This document shows, piece after piece, positions 55,060 through 64,000 of a stretch of 64,000 nucleotides of DNA. The notes beneath the pieces are model-generated. The model saw only the letters and a program-made list of their open reading frames with translations, was not told the DNA's origin and did not search any database. The translations under genes and the position numbers were made by a program. Source of the DNA: Prorocentrum cordatum (Eukaryota; Sar; Dinophyceae; Prorocentrales; Prorocentraceae); the NCBI GenBank assembly GCA_963575745.1, contig CAUYUJ010003015.1, forward strand, positions 1 through 64,000. The letters run 5' to 3'. Positions within the stretch are counted from its first letter, which is position 1. Every line of letters starts with the position of its first letter.

Positions 55060-56080
55060 ATCGATGTCACTATCGATCTGACTCAACGGGACACCAGGGG
55101 ACACCAGGGGACACCACGGGACACCACGGGACACCGCGGGGCACCACATCGATCTGACTATCGGTGCCACTATCGATCTCACTATACAGCATAGGACACC
55201 ACGGGACACCTCGGGACACCACATTGATCTCACTATCGATATCACTATCGATCTCACTATCGATCTCACTCAACGGGACACCACGGGACACCGCGGGACA
55301 CCACGGGACAACTGTCGATCTCATTATCGATCTCACTATCGATTTCACTTTTTGGGACACCACGGGACACAACGGGCGCCTCGGGGCACCACATCGATCT
55401 CACTATCGATCTCACTATCGTTTTCACTATCGGTCTCATCAACCTAACTATCGATATCATTATCGATATCACTATCAATCTCAGCACGTAAAACCACGCG
55501 ACACCGACGGGACAACGATGGGACACCAACGGGACATAATCAATCTCACTGTCGATCTCACTATCCATCCCACTATCGATCCTACTATTGATCTCGCTAT
55601 CGATCTCACTATCGATCTCGCTTTCGATCTCACTAATCATCTCACTATCGATTCCACTATCGATCTCGCTATCGATCCCACTCGATCGATCTCACTATCG
55701 ATCTCACTGTCGATATCACGATCGATCTCACTATAGATCCCACTATCGATCTCTCACTATACGATCTCACTATCGGTCTCATTATCGATCTCACTATCGA
55801 TCTCACTATCGATCTCACTGTCGATCTCACCACGGGACACCACGGGACAGCGACGGGACACCGACGGGACACCAGCGGGACACCAGCGGGACACCGGCGG
55901 GACACCGCGTGCCACCGCTTGCTGGGCGGAGAACCTTTTGGTCTGGCCGCGGCCCAGCCACGACGGGACACCAGCGGGACACTAGCGGGACACCAGCGGG
56001 ACACCGGCGGAACACCGCGCGCCACTGGTTGCCGGGCGGAGAACCTTTTGGTCCAGCCGCGGCCCAGCCACAGGAGAATT
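55060..56080. repeat. alternating 12-mer and 10-mer minisatellites
   Basis: Blocks of ATCGATCTCACT (12-base period) alternate with blocks of GGGACACCAC (10-base period) at least six times, up to a 114-base tandem duplication (55850-56075). That duplication contains GGGCGGAGAACCTTTTGGTC and GCCGCGGCCCAGCCAC in each copy. Confidence 0.9.
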
Positions 56081-56199
56081 TCTTCTCCCCCTCCCAGGCA
56101 GCTTCGCCTCGCCCGCACGCACGGCACGAACACGAAACCGAAATCGATTTCCCGGTAGGGGGGCTCTCCGTTCCACTTCGATCTCACCCCCAAACCTCC

Positions 56200-56900
56200 G
56201 AGAACATAACCGAGCGCAACACAAGACACATTGACACAACATTCAATTTCATGACGCAGCGTCACCAAACATATGATATTATGACAGCAGAGCATAGCGG
56301 TGAACACGCCAGAACACAACATACCACACCAGAAAATAACAACATATCAAGAGCATGCCATAACATGACATAACATACATAGCAATAGCATGACACACTT
56401 AACATGATATAACATATCATAACACATCATAGCATAGCACGGTACAACATAAGGCGACATACCACAACATAACAACACATACCAGAGGAACATATAAGAC
56501 GCCCTGCCAGAACACCCCATATCATCGAAATTCATCACATAAGATATCAACACACGACAGTATATCATGTCGTCACATACTAGCATAGCAGGTCACAATA
56601 TATTTTACTGTGCCGAGCCGTTCACAAACACAGCATCACACAGTATACCAGAGCATAGCATGATCTAACAGAAGACGACATAACACAATAACTACACGTA
56701 GCCGATCAACGCATAACACAGTATGGCAGGACGCATCATATCATGGCTCAGCATCACATTACATATCTTAACACGGCACCAGAGCATTGCGAAACATTCT
56801 AGCAGAGCAGATCATAACATAACGTACTGAGCCGAGCCGTCAACAGCATCACCGAACAGAGCATACTATAACATACCATGTCAGCATATCATGCAATAAC
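56200..56900. repeat. ACATA/ATAAC-type AT-rich tract
   Basis: Degenerate pentamer-based sequence (CATAACATA, AGCATAGCA). No gene recognised here or in 57320-57640. Confidence 0.75.
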
Positions 56901-57119
56901 ATAGTGCCGCAACCCATCTCCAACCATATGGTGACATATATGAGCAACGTGCACCCATGGATGTCGGATACCCATGTGCCGGGGGGGCTCCGCCCGGAGC
57001 CGCCGCGCGCCCCGCGCATGCTCGGGGGAGCGAAGAAGACGAGGGCGAGGGGGAAGAGGGGGAGGGCGAGGCGCATGATGAGGGAAGAGGACGAATAAAA
57101 GGGCGAGGGGGAGGGAACG

Positions 57120-57312
57120 GAGGAGCAGGAGGAGGAGGAGGAGGAGGAGGAGGAAGAGGAGGAGTGGGAGGAACGAGGATGATGAGGAGGAACAGGAGGA
57201 GGAGGAGGAGGAGGAAGGAGAGGTCCGCCTCACCTCCTTTTTCCTCCTCCTCGTCCTTCGTCGTCCGTCTCCTCCTCGTGGTGCTGCTGCTGTTCCTCCT
57301 CTTCCTCTTACT
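57120..57312. repeat. (GGA)n followed by (TCC)n, inverted
   Basis: 57120-57222 is purine repeat, and 57237-57312 is pyrimidine repeat; together they form an imperfect palindrome. Confidence 0.85.
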
Positions 57313-57644
57313 GGAGGTTGATACTATCTTAGAACAAGTTTTGGGGTATCGCAAAAGCGTTTTGGGTTGGTTTTGTCCTCGTCAGGGGCCTCGGGGTTGT
57401 TAGAATGGGGGAAACATCAACTTGCGACCTGGCCCGGCCGCCGCGCTGGCCGACGCCGCTGGGCACTGCGCACATCCTTCCAGTAGGCGCGCGCAACCGT
57501 GGGACCAAACGCCGAAGGTTGGTACATTTTCCCTACCTAGGCTCTGCCTAGAAGGGTTCTTACTCTCTGGGCTTAAAGGGGCCGGGCAGTGGAAAGCGCC
57601 CCGGGCGGTTCCCCCAGTATCCGCCCCGCGGTTCCCCCAGTTAC

Positions 57645-57860
57645 GTCCCCTTAGCTTAGCGTTGCTTATCTCATCTTAGCTTAGCTTATTTCATCTTAGC
57701 TTAGCTTAGCATCATCTTAGCTCGGGTTTATCTTAGCTTAGCTTACCTTCATCTTAGCTTCGCTGAGCTTTAGCATAGCAGAACACAGCATAGCATAGCA
57801 TAGCGTAGCATATCATAGCGCAGCATAGCATATCATAGCATAGCCCAGCATAGCATCCAC
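57645..57860. repeat. CTTAG then GCATA pentamer repeats
   Basis: (CTTAG)n-type repeat to about 57770, then (CATAG)n/(GCATA)n to about 57857. Too irregular and too internal to be telomeric. Confidence 0.85.
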
Positions 57861-57964
57861 TATTGCTGAGGCGGAACCCGACGAGGCTCCAACTCCTAGG
57901 TAGGGTCGCAATGGGATAATTTTGGCTATGTTTTTTCTTTCGTCCAAAATCCCCCCGTTTGAGG

Positions 57965-58317
57965 ACACCACCACCACCACCACCACCACCACCACCACCA
58001 CCGCCACCACCACCACCACCACCACCACCACCACCACCACCACCACCACCACCACCACCACCACCACCACCACCACCACCACCACCACCACCACCACCAC
58101 CACCACCACCACCACCACCACCACCACCACCACCACCCACCACCACCACCACCACCACCAGCAGCACCACCACCACCACCACCACCACCACCACCACCAC
58201 CACCACCACCACCACCACCACCACCACCACCACCACCACCACCACCACCACCACCACCACCACCACCACCACCACCACCACCACCACCACCACCACCACC
58301 ACCACCACCACCACAAC
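57965..58317. repeat. (CCA)n microsatellite, 350 bp, nearly pure
   Basis: CAC/CCA triplets with only three or four interruptions; poly-His, poly-Pro and poly-Thr (or Gly, Val, Trp) frames are translations. A (CGCA)n run follows at 58326-58352. Confidence 0.98.
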
Positions 58318-58454
58318 TACCACAACCACGCACGCACGCACGCACGCACGCGCACCACCACCCACTAGTCCGCGGATAGAGAAAATCAGCGCCATGGTAA
58401 GGGATGGGAGGGAGGGGTAGGACGTCAGATATGACGCGCGCGCACCTAGCTTGT

Positions 58455-58573
58455 CCCCCTCCCTCTCCCCCTCCTCCTCCTCCTCCTTCTCTTCCTCCTC
58501 CTCCTTCTCCTGCTCCTCCTCCTCTTCCTCCTCCTCCTCCTCCTCCTCCTCCTCCTCCTCCTCCTCCTCCTCT
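58455..58573. repeat. (TCC)n microsatellite
   Basis: Imperfect TCC repeat ending at CTCTCCACCGG. Confidence 0.95.
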
Positions 58574-58654
58574 CTCCACCGGTAATTAGAGTGCCCCGCC
58601 GCCGGCAGGCGGCGGTGGGGGGGAGGGGGGCACGTGCCCAGGGACCAGTTCGGC

Positions 58655-58815
58655 TGCGCGTCAGAGGCACCTCTCGCCAGAGTCACCGACCCGTCTCAGA
58701 GAGATGCGCGGTGAGGATGCAAGGGCCTTGGAGGGCCACGTGGACGTTTTTCGCACGAGTCTGGCCAGCGGAAGTCGTTAAGGATGGGCCGAGGGGGCAA
58801 GGATTCCCGGATAGC
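58655..58815 (+). repeat. family K left arm followed by dispersed repeat L (copy 2)
   Basis: GCGTCAGAGGCACCTCTCGC then CAGAGTCACC resembles the left end of family K. From 58699 the L repeat follows: GCGCGGTGAGGATGCAAGGG, then TTGGAGGGCCACGTGGACGT and GGCCGAGGGGGCAAGGATTC. A decayed family K right arm (GGTCGCTCTTGCCCGGTGTC) lies at about 59245-59280. 58820-59800 has no recognised gene. Confidence 0.6.
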
Positions 58816-59806
58816 TCCTCAGAGCTAAGTGAGGGCTGTCAGATTAGAAGCTGGAGCCGCAGGGTAGCCCGGGAGATCGTTTCGGCGGCGGTCCAGGCTC
58901 CCCGGAGCGGGCTGCTCGAGGTTCTGGCGTGCTCTGGCAGGCCTTTTGTTAAGCGTTTCCCAATACGCGTGCCCGGAAGCTCTCCAGAAGGTCCTTCGGA
59001 AGCTGTCTCCAGGTCCTTCCAGTGAGCTTCGCCAGGCCTTTTCCACGCCCTTCGGGCGCCCTGCTACCCGGGTTTTGGACTGCACAAGTTGAGATCAAGC
59101 CACGCCCTGCGGGCGCCTTGCTATCCGGGTTTTGAACTACACAAGTGAAAAGGCACCCTTGGGAAGGTTGCCCATCCTTACTGTGCGGGCAGCGGCCTGC
59201 GCATCTGGCGGTGTTCCCCAAGGGCCCCCCTCGACCGCGCACTGGAGGTCGCTCTTGCCCGGTGTCGCTCCGGCGTGCAGCCGACCACTGCCAGGAGGGG
59301 AAGAGACACGGAGGCACAGATGGTCGCCGAGTCCCAGGAGAATCTGTGGAGCAAATACGGGAAGCCGTGGGGAAGACGGAAATGCAAGATGTATGGAGGA
59401 GAATCTGGGGGATGCTCTGGGATCTGTGCCTGGCTGTTTGCATGTGTCTCTGGGCGGGGGGGGATCCCAGAACTTTTGTCTACTCATCCGTGTGTCCCTG
59501 GGCCCCTTCTCACAGTGGCCCACGTGGCCCTGTCCGGGGGGCCGCCGGACACATTCGCGGAAACTGGAGCATATCCATTTCCAGTGGTGGGCTGCTTTTC
59601 AACTCCAGGATTTTTTTGCGGTCGGGGACGACGCCAGGGTGGTGTGGTGTATACTTGTTCCCCCGCTTTCCCAGGGAAAAAACGACGGACAACGTATACA
59701 CCAGGATCCCGTATGCACCAGGATCCGCTTTCCCGTGCAAGTTCCAGTGCACGGCAGCAAGAAGTATCGGTGTACAGAGTTCGGCTCCCTGCATCCGGGG
59801 ACGAGA

Positions 59807-60005
59807 GTCGGGCCGGACGAAAGGGGGGGATTGGGAAAGGGGGGGTTACGAAATCTGCTGCATGCAGCTGGTTTCGGCCCCACCGAGGGGCCCATTCCTC
59901 GACACATGGGCGCCTCCCGGCGCCGGGAGGCGCCGGGAAAATCAGCTCCGTGAGCCGATTCTGAACCCCCCCCCTTTGCTATTCCCCCCTTTCGCCCGAC
60001 CCGAG
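59807..60005. mobile_element. family J element with about 38-bp terminal inverted repeats (copy J1)
   Basis: Left GTCGGGCCGGACGAAAGGGG then GGATTGGGAAAGGGGGGG; right end in reverse complement CTCGGGTCGGGCGAAAGGGG then GGAATAGCAAAGGGGGGG. The interior holds AATCTGCTGCATGCAGCTGG and a GCGCCTCCCGGCGCCGGGAG palindrome. Copy J2 at 62788 is about 90% identical by eye. Confidence 0.9.
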
Positions 60006-60170
60006 AGAGGCGCCGCGCGGCGCGGAGTGCGATCCCCGGGGGCAGGGGGCGGCGCGCGGTGGGCGGGGGCGGCGCGCGGGTGGGGCGCCGCCCTCCTCGA
60101 GCGCACACGGCTCTGGTCTCGGCTGCCCGGGGGGGTGGGCTGGAGTCCCGGGGGGAGGACATGTCGATTG

Positions 60171-60343
60171 GGCGTCAGAGTGACCTTTCGCCGGAGTGAC
60201 CTTTGGTGCGGGCCCACTGGGGCCCCCCGATCGCCGAAGGCGATACGATAGCAGCGTCTTGAGCGATTGGATTTTGGCCCCACGGCGGCCCCCCCAAAAG
60301 CCGCGCACCAAAGGTCACTCTTACCCAGGGTCACTCTTGCGTG
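60171..60343. mobile_element. family K element (copy K1, 173 bp)
   Basis: Left GGGCGTCAGAGTGACCTTTC then GCCGGAGTGACCTTTGGTGC. Right end in reverse complement CACGCAAGAGTGACCCTGGG then TAAGAGTGACCTTTGGTGCG. The AGAGTGACC motif is present twice in each arm. It lies about 210 bases before the first recognisable channel exon. Confidence 0.9.
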
Positions 60344-60554
60344 TCGCCGAACATGAGCACAGGCAGATGTAATGGTCGGTGCCCTGGAAAATAAGGGGAA
60401 CGGTGGGCAGTGGGGGGGGGGGAGGGGGAGACGCCAGACAATGCGTGAGAATATAAGGGGATCCTGGGATCTGTGTCTATCTGCTTGTGAGTCCCTGGGC
60501 CCCTGCATTGAAGTTCAGGGGGGGTGGGATCTCACACGCCTGGTGGCCTCAGAG

Positions 60555-60949
60555 GAGCTGGCGGACAGGGGGGCTGCTAAGAGAGAGAAGGAGAAGCCTG
60601 CTGGCAACGCCTTCACCGCGAGGACGGGCGGTGTCTTCGGCGACGCCGATTCCATAAAGCAGCAGCTAAGAGATAAGCTGAAGGGGAAGGAATATAATGT
60701 GTTCGACTTCTACTGGACGACTGGCTACTGGCAAATGGTCGCGCGAAGCACTTATTTCGAGAACATCACCCTCCTGGTCATCTTTCTGAATGCTTTCTGG
60801 ATCTGGATCGACACTGACTACAACACCGCAGTCACGCCTAACGATACGGAGTTCGGGTTTGTGCTTGGGGAGAACCTCTTCTGTGTTTACTTTTTTATGG
60901 AATGGCTTATCCGCTTCATGTCGTTCAAAGTGAAACGAAACTGCTTCAG
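60555..60949 (+). CDS. voltage-gated cation channel, exon with S1-S2
   Basis: The frame reads through a basic linker (KQQLRDKLKGKEYNVFDFYW) into transmembrane segment S1 (YFENITLLVIFLNAFWIWID) and, after a loop (TDYNTAVTPNDTEFGFV), S2 (GENLFCVYFFMEWLIRFMSF). It ends KVKRNCFR. This is the start of an Ion_trans (PF00520) domain of the kind much expanded in dinoflagellates; such channels sit in the plasma or an internal membrane and conduct Na, Ca or mixed cations. The acidic Glu in S2 (FFMEW) fits the charge-transfer centre. The exon has no Met before the linker, so it is internal. Its left edge is inferred from an acceptor-like CCTCAGAG at 60547-60554. The right edge is AG at 60948-60949 before a GC donor. 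Confidence 0.85.
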
Positions 60950-61124
60950 GCCCAGACCGGTGCAAACACACACCGCCAGACCAGCTCAGACTCACTGGGG
61001 CCATCCCCTGGCGCGCAGCGGCCATCAGCCAGGGTGGGAGCCCCTTCGTTCCGAGGTCTTTCATTTCCCCAGTGGGCCCGAGCTGGCCTGGGTGGCGGTG
61101 TACACATGCTTCCTCCTTCTCGAG
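60950..61124 (+). other. GC-AG intron 1 of the channel gene (175 bp)
   Basis: Starts GCCCAG and ends in a pyrimidine tract, TTCCTCCTTCTCGAG. Joining AG (60948-60949) to G (61125) restores the Arg codon between NCF and DSW, giving the family-typical KRNCFRDSW. AGG straddles both junctions, a direct repeat typical of dinoflagellate introns. Confidence 0.8.
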
Positions 61125-61265
61125 GGATTCGTGGATGGTCTTTGACTCCTGCCTCGTCGCCGCGATGGTGTCGGAGACGTGGGTCATGCCGATCATGGTG
61201 GCCCTGTTCTTCCCTGCGACAAACGGCACGGACATGGGAGATGCTTCGATCTTGCGCATGATGAG
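61125..61265 (+). CDS. voltage-gated cation channel, exon with S3 and start of S4
   Basis: Continues the domain with DSWMVFDSCLVAAMVSETWV (S3, with the conserved FD), then MPIMVALFFPATNGTDMGDA and SILRMMR, the start of the Arg-bearing S4 voltage sensor. The exon most likely ends at AG (61264-61265) before GCAGTGAG, a second GC donor giving the same AG|G phase as intron 1. A GT donor at 61269 (CA|GTGAGA) is the alternative. No S4 remainder, S5, pore or S6 can be found in the 2.7 kb to the window end. The gene therefore continues beyond a long intron outside the window, or is truncated. Confidence 0.85.
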
Positions 61266-61305
61266 GCAGTGAGAGGGCAACCGGCGAATGCCACCAAGCT
61301 TGGTA

Positions 61306-61477
61306 CACGTAAGAGTGACCCTTCGCCAGAGTGACCCTGAGTGCGGGCCTGCTGGGGTCACCCGATCGCCGAACGCGATGCGATCGTAGCTTCTTGCGCG
61401 CTTGGGTTTGGCCCCCCTGCGGCCACCAGAAATCCGCGCACCAAAGGTCACCCTTACCCAGGGTCACTCCTGCGTGC
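61306..61477. mobile_element. family K element (copy K2) in channel intron 2
   Basis: Left ACGTAAGAGTGACCCTTCGC then CAGAGTGACC; right end in reverse complement ACGCAGGAGTGACCCTGGGT then AAGGGTGACCTTTGGTGCGC. Begins about 40 bases after the inferred splice donor. Interior aligns with K1 (GATCGCCGAACGCGATGCGA). Confidence 0.9.
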
Positions 61478-61479
61478 AA

Positions 61480-61840
61480 CCGAGTGCAGAAGGGGGTGGT
61501 CAGAGGCGGCGGCCTCCTGATAAGCCAAGGGGCCTCTCAGAAGCCCTCCCGCCTTTGAACAAGTCGCCCTGGAAGCCTCTGGCCCCTGCAGAGACGCCCC
61601 CGTGCCTTCTCCGACTGCCGCGCCCCTCGCCCTGCCCCGCTCTGCGCCCCGCCGCGCTCGGAAACCGACAGGCGCCACCAAGCTTCCATACGCTTGTGGA
61701 GGACGATCGATGGAGAGGAAGCGTGCTGCTAAACAATTTCCAGATGTCTAAAACATGTGTTAAACATGCTTTGAACATGTGAAACACATGTTTGAAACAT
61801 TTTTGGAACATGTTTTATACACTTTAAACACATTTTCAAT
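61480..61840. other. no recognisable exon
   Basis: GC-rich DNA with CTCAGAAGCCCT-type motifs resembling family I interiors, then an ACATGTTT-rich stretch (61750-61830) with repeated AACATGTT palindromes. Confidence 0.4.
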
Positions 61841-61847
61841 TCAATGA

Positions 61848-62048
61848 TAGGATTATGTCGGGCGTGTCCCCCATACAGGGGGATTTTCGACGAAAAAATA
61901 AAGATACCCCAAAAATACCCCCCAAAGGCAACAAACATACAACAAAAAATAGTCCCCAGACTATTTTTGGACTATTCTTTGACTATTTTGGGGGTATTTC
62001 TGAGTTTTCGTCGAAAATCCCCCTGTAGGGGGACAGGCCCGACTTAAA
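61848..62048. mobile_element. family D element (copy D2, about 70-bp arms)
   Basis: Left ATGTCGGGCGTGTCCCCCAT then ACAGGGGGATTTTCGACGAA. Right end in reverse complement AAGTCGGGCCTGTCCCCCTA then CAGGGGGATTTTCGACGAAA. The arms extend inward through ATACCCCCAAAA-type sequence. Best-preserved copy. Confidence 0.9.
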
Positions 62049-62052
62049 CTCA

Positions 62053-62640
62053 GTGATAGGAGTGTTCGAGCGTCCATTGTCCTGGCATCCACAGCCGTAC
62101 GCCCCTCTCCTGCCCGTGCGCTGCTGGGCACGGCCCCCTCTCGGCCTGGCCGGAGGCCGATACCCGCCCGGACCGGGCCCCCATCGGGCGGGGCCAGGGC
62201 GAGGATCCGTCCGTCCCAGCCCCCCCCGCTGGGCCGCGCACATGCCTCCGGTCATGATTCGCACCCCCCCCCTCTTGGACTCCCCCATCTTGGCAGCTCC
62301 CGAAGAACCGCTGGATCTCAGAGGTTCTCGATCTATTCCCACCTGAATTCCTCGGGGGTGGACAGACCTCCTACCCTGACGCGTCGATGAAGGAATTGGC
62401 CGCTTTCGGTTCGCGAGAGGGCGTCGCGGCCGTCATTTTCGCGGGTCCAGGTCCGTCGGTTTCGGTCCCAGGCCGTTTTTTCATAAGGGGAGGTTTGCTA
62501 AAGGGAGGTTTGCCCACCGCCGAATTCATCCCGGTCCTGGCTTCGTCTTACCTCCCCCTGGGGCCCGTGGATGCCTCGTGGTTCTGCTCGGCTCCTCCCA
62601 GCCCCCGCCTCCCGGTCAAGGAAGCTCCAGGGTCCCCCCC
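62053..62640. other. no recognisable gene
   Basis: GC-rich DNA with open frames on both strands but no channel exon or other family I recognise. Confidence 0.4.
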
Positions 62641-62643
62641 CGG

Positions 62644-62798
62644 GGTCAAGTCGAGCATGTCCCTCTACAGGAGGAATGTCCCAAAACAGTCCAAAAAGAG
62701 TCGGGGTGCGAGTTTTCGATTCGTTGTCCCTATTTTAGAGTATTTGCTGACAACTTGTATTTTTTCGTTCAACATCCGCCTGTAGAACCAGGCCGAAC
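62644..62798. mobile_element. family D element (copy D3)
   Basis: Left TCAAGTCGAGCATGTCCCTC then TACAGGAGGAATGTC; right end in reverse complement GTTCGGCCTGGTTCTACAGG then CGGATGTTGAACG. Its right end shares about ten bases (AGGCCGAAC) with the left end of J2. Confidence 0.75.
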
Positions 62799-62990
62799 AA
62801 AAAAAAGGGGGATAGGGAAAGGGGGGTTACGAAATCTGCTGCATGCAGCTGGTTTCAGCCCTACCAAGGGGCCCATTCCTCGACACATGGCCGCCCCCCC
62901 CGGCGCCAGGAGGCGCCATGAAACTCAGCTGCGTGAGCCAATTCTGACCCCCCCCCCCTTTGCAATCCCCCCCGTTCGCCCGGCCCGACA
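62788..62990. mobile_element. family J element (copy J2)
   Basis: CCAGGCCGAACAAAAAAAAG start, GGGTTACGAAATCTGCTGCA then TGCAGCTGGTTTCAGCCC interior, and CCCCGTTCGCCCGGCCCGAC end. Interior nearly identical to J1. Confidence 0.9.
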
Positions 62991-63179
62991 GAATGACCTG
63001 CCCGACCTGCCCCCCAGGGGCACGGAGGCGCTCGCCCTCCGCGCCCCGCGGCCCCTGGGCTCGAGCGGCGCCCTCCTCCAGGGCGGCCTCTCGCGGGGGC
63101 GCGAAGGGGGCGGACCGCGCAGCGCGCGCGCCGCGGGGCGCGAGGGGCGCGCCGGGTGGGCGACCCCGGAGGCCGCTGG

Positions 63180-63845
63180 GCCCGAGAGGCCGCGGCGGGC
63201 CTCCGGAGTTTCGTCGGCGGGGGGGAGGGGAGGGAAGGCGGCGTCGAGCCCGCCGGCGCGGCCGTGCTCGGAGCCAGGAGGCGCAGAGCCGGGAGGGCGG
63301 CTCGCCTGCGCAGGGCATTGCGCAGGCGGCTGCGCAAGGGAGCCGGAGACCTCTGGGCCTTGGCTGCTCTGGTTACGCACGTTTTGGAGCGTAGCACGTG
63401 CCGTGTGCAAAGCGTCCGTGTTCAAAGCGTACGTGCTCAGTCTGCGTGTGTCGCCGAGCGCGTTCCGCTACTCGCAGAGTGCCTACTCGCAAACGTCCGA
63501 ACAAAAACACATGTCGGCTTTGAGGTAATTTATCGTAGATCCCCCGCGGCGTATCCAGGCCATTTGCGAGTAGCTACTTTGCGAGTGGTGAAACGCGCTC
63601 GTCTAGCATTGAGCTCTGTATCGATGCGCCGCGTGTTGCGTGCTGCGTATCGGGGCAGCCAAGCTCTGGGCCTGTGGAGGCCTCGGCCGGCCTCTGGAGT
63701 CTCGTCGGCGGCGGGGAAGGAGGCAACACCGAGCCCCCGCCGGCGCAGTGTCGTGGCCACGCAGTGCTCGGATCCAGCAGGAGCAGAGCAGGAGGGCGGC
63801 TCGCCTGCGTAGGATACTGCGCAAGTGGCTGCGTCAGGGACCGCG
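63180..63845 (+). repeat. direct duplication about 505 bp apart
   Basis: 63183-63340 (GGCCTCCGGAGTTTCGTCGG, then GGGAGGGCGGCTCGCCTGCG and GCGCAGGCGGCTGCG) is repeated at 63690-63845 (GGCCTCTGGAGTCTCGTCGG, then AGGAGGGCGGCTCGCCTGCG and GCGCAAGTGGCTGCG). No gene recognised. Confidence 0.75.
63385..63660 (+). repeat. dispersed repeat family M, copy 2
   Basis: Contains GTGCCGTGTGCAAAGCGTCC and GAGCTCTGTATCGATGCGCC then GCGTGTTGCG, as in 35580-35930. Confidence 0.6.
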
Positions 63846-63871
63846 TAAGTGAGTCACGACATGTTGCGTAA

Positions 63872-63908
63872 GATTTTTTTTTTTATTATTTAAAAAAAAA
63901 GAAGAATA

Positions 63909-63956
<48 letters not shown>

Positions 63957-63980
63957 GTTATTATTATATATATATATTAA
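63872..63980. repeat. poly(T)/poly(A) and (TTA)n tract at right edge
   Basis: T11, ATTATTT, A9, then about 60 bases of ATT repeats and a TATATATA end. It is opposite in strand sense to the AAT islands at 37.7 and 40.6 kb. Confidence 0.95.
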
Positions 63981-64000
63981 CATGGGGGGTTTGTTGTACA

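Noticed and set aside
57645-57860. Telomere-like CTTAG/TTAGC repeats
   Set aside because: Not TTTAGGG, irregular pentamers, internal position and gradual change into CATAG units; more likely an ordinary minisatellite.
57965-58317. Poly-His/poly-Pro coding region
   Set aside because: Nearly pure (CCA)n microsatellite; all frames are open on both strands and no flanking coding signal is seen.

Overview
The window looks like nuclear DNA of a core dinoflagellate. The evidence is: a gene fragment for a voltage-gated cation channel of the dinoflagellate-expanded type, whose exons join through GC-AG introns with an AG|G repeat at both ends; a broken copy of a retroelement-associated domain that recurs in dinoflagellate genomes; three tandem matches to the 3' part of the dinoflagellate spliced leader; very high GC; and extreme microsatellite load. 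The species cannot be named from sequence alone; a Prorocentrum/Polarella-like genome would fit. There are no ribosome binding sites, operons or other prokaryotic signals, and I recognised no rRNA or tRNA gene.

Region by region. 1-9.6 kb: a decayed retroelement-type domain on the minus strand at the left edge, a (TCC)n block, then a 5 kb minus-strand run of coding-like but frameshifted fragments, with a divergent small plus-strand ORF at 9.1 kb. 9.6-12.2 kb: low-complexity and unassigned DNA. 12.2-14.8 kb: a 90-bp satellite array (A1) with a distinct leader and a hairpin trailer. 15-31 kb: microsatellites, palindromic (MITE-like) elements of several families, and 83-bp satellite fragments. 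31.4-35.1 kb: four tandem 0.7-1.1 kb units, each opening with a (TTG)n tract. 35-43.6 kb: dispersed elements, two AAT-rich islands in otherwise GC-rich DNA, a roughly 104-bp satellite array, and two coding-like fragments. 43.7-46.6 kb: (GGA)n plus the largest 83-bp satellite array. 47.8-50.8 kb: array A2, the same 90-bp family as A1 but inverted and with higher-order structure. 51-58.6 kb: a foldback element, a probable acidic-protein exon, and many short-unit minisatellites including a 345-bp (CCA)n tract. 58.6-64 kb: the most gene-like part, with the ion-channel exons among several terminal-inverted-repeat elements.

Very little of the window is confidently protein coding. The channel exons are the one secure gene. 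The other coding calls rest on GC-rich third codon positions, amino-acid diversity and lack of stops, judged by eye. The dominant content is a dense community of short nonautonomous palindromic elements and composite satellites. The main candidate for something undescribed is the composite satellite element: a leader, a tandem array, a purine-rich tract and a conserved CCCAAC...GTTGGG hairpin. It occurs twice in opposite orientations, and a third, unrelated array carries the same hairpin end. All repeat alignments and counts were made by eye, so boundaries are good to a few bases at best.
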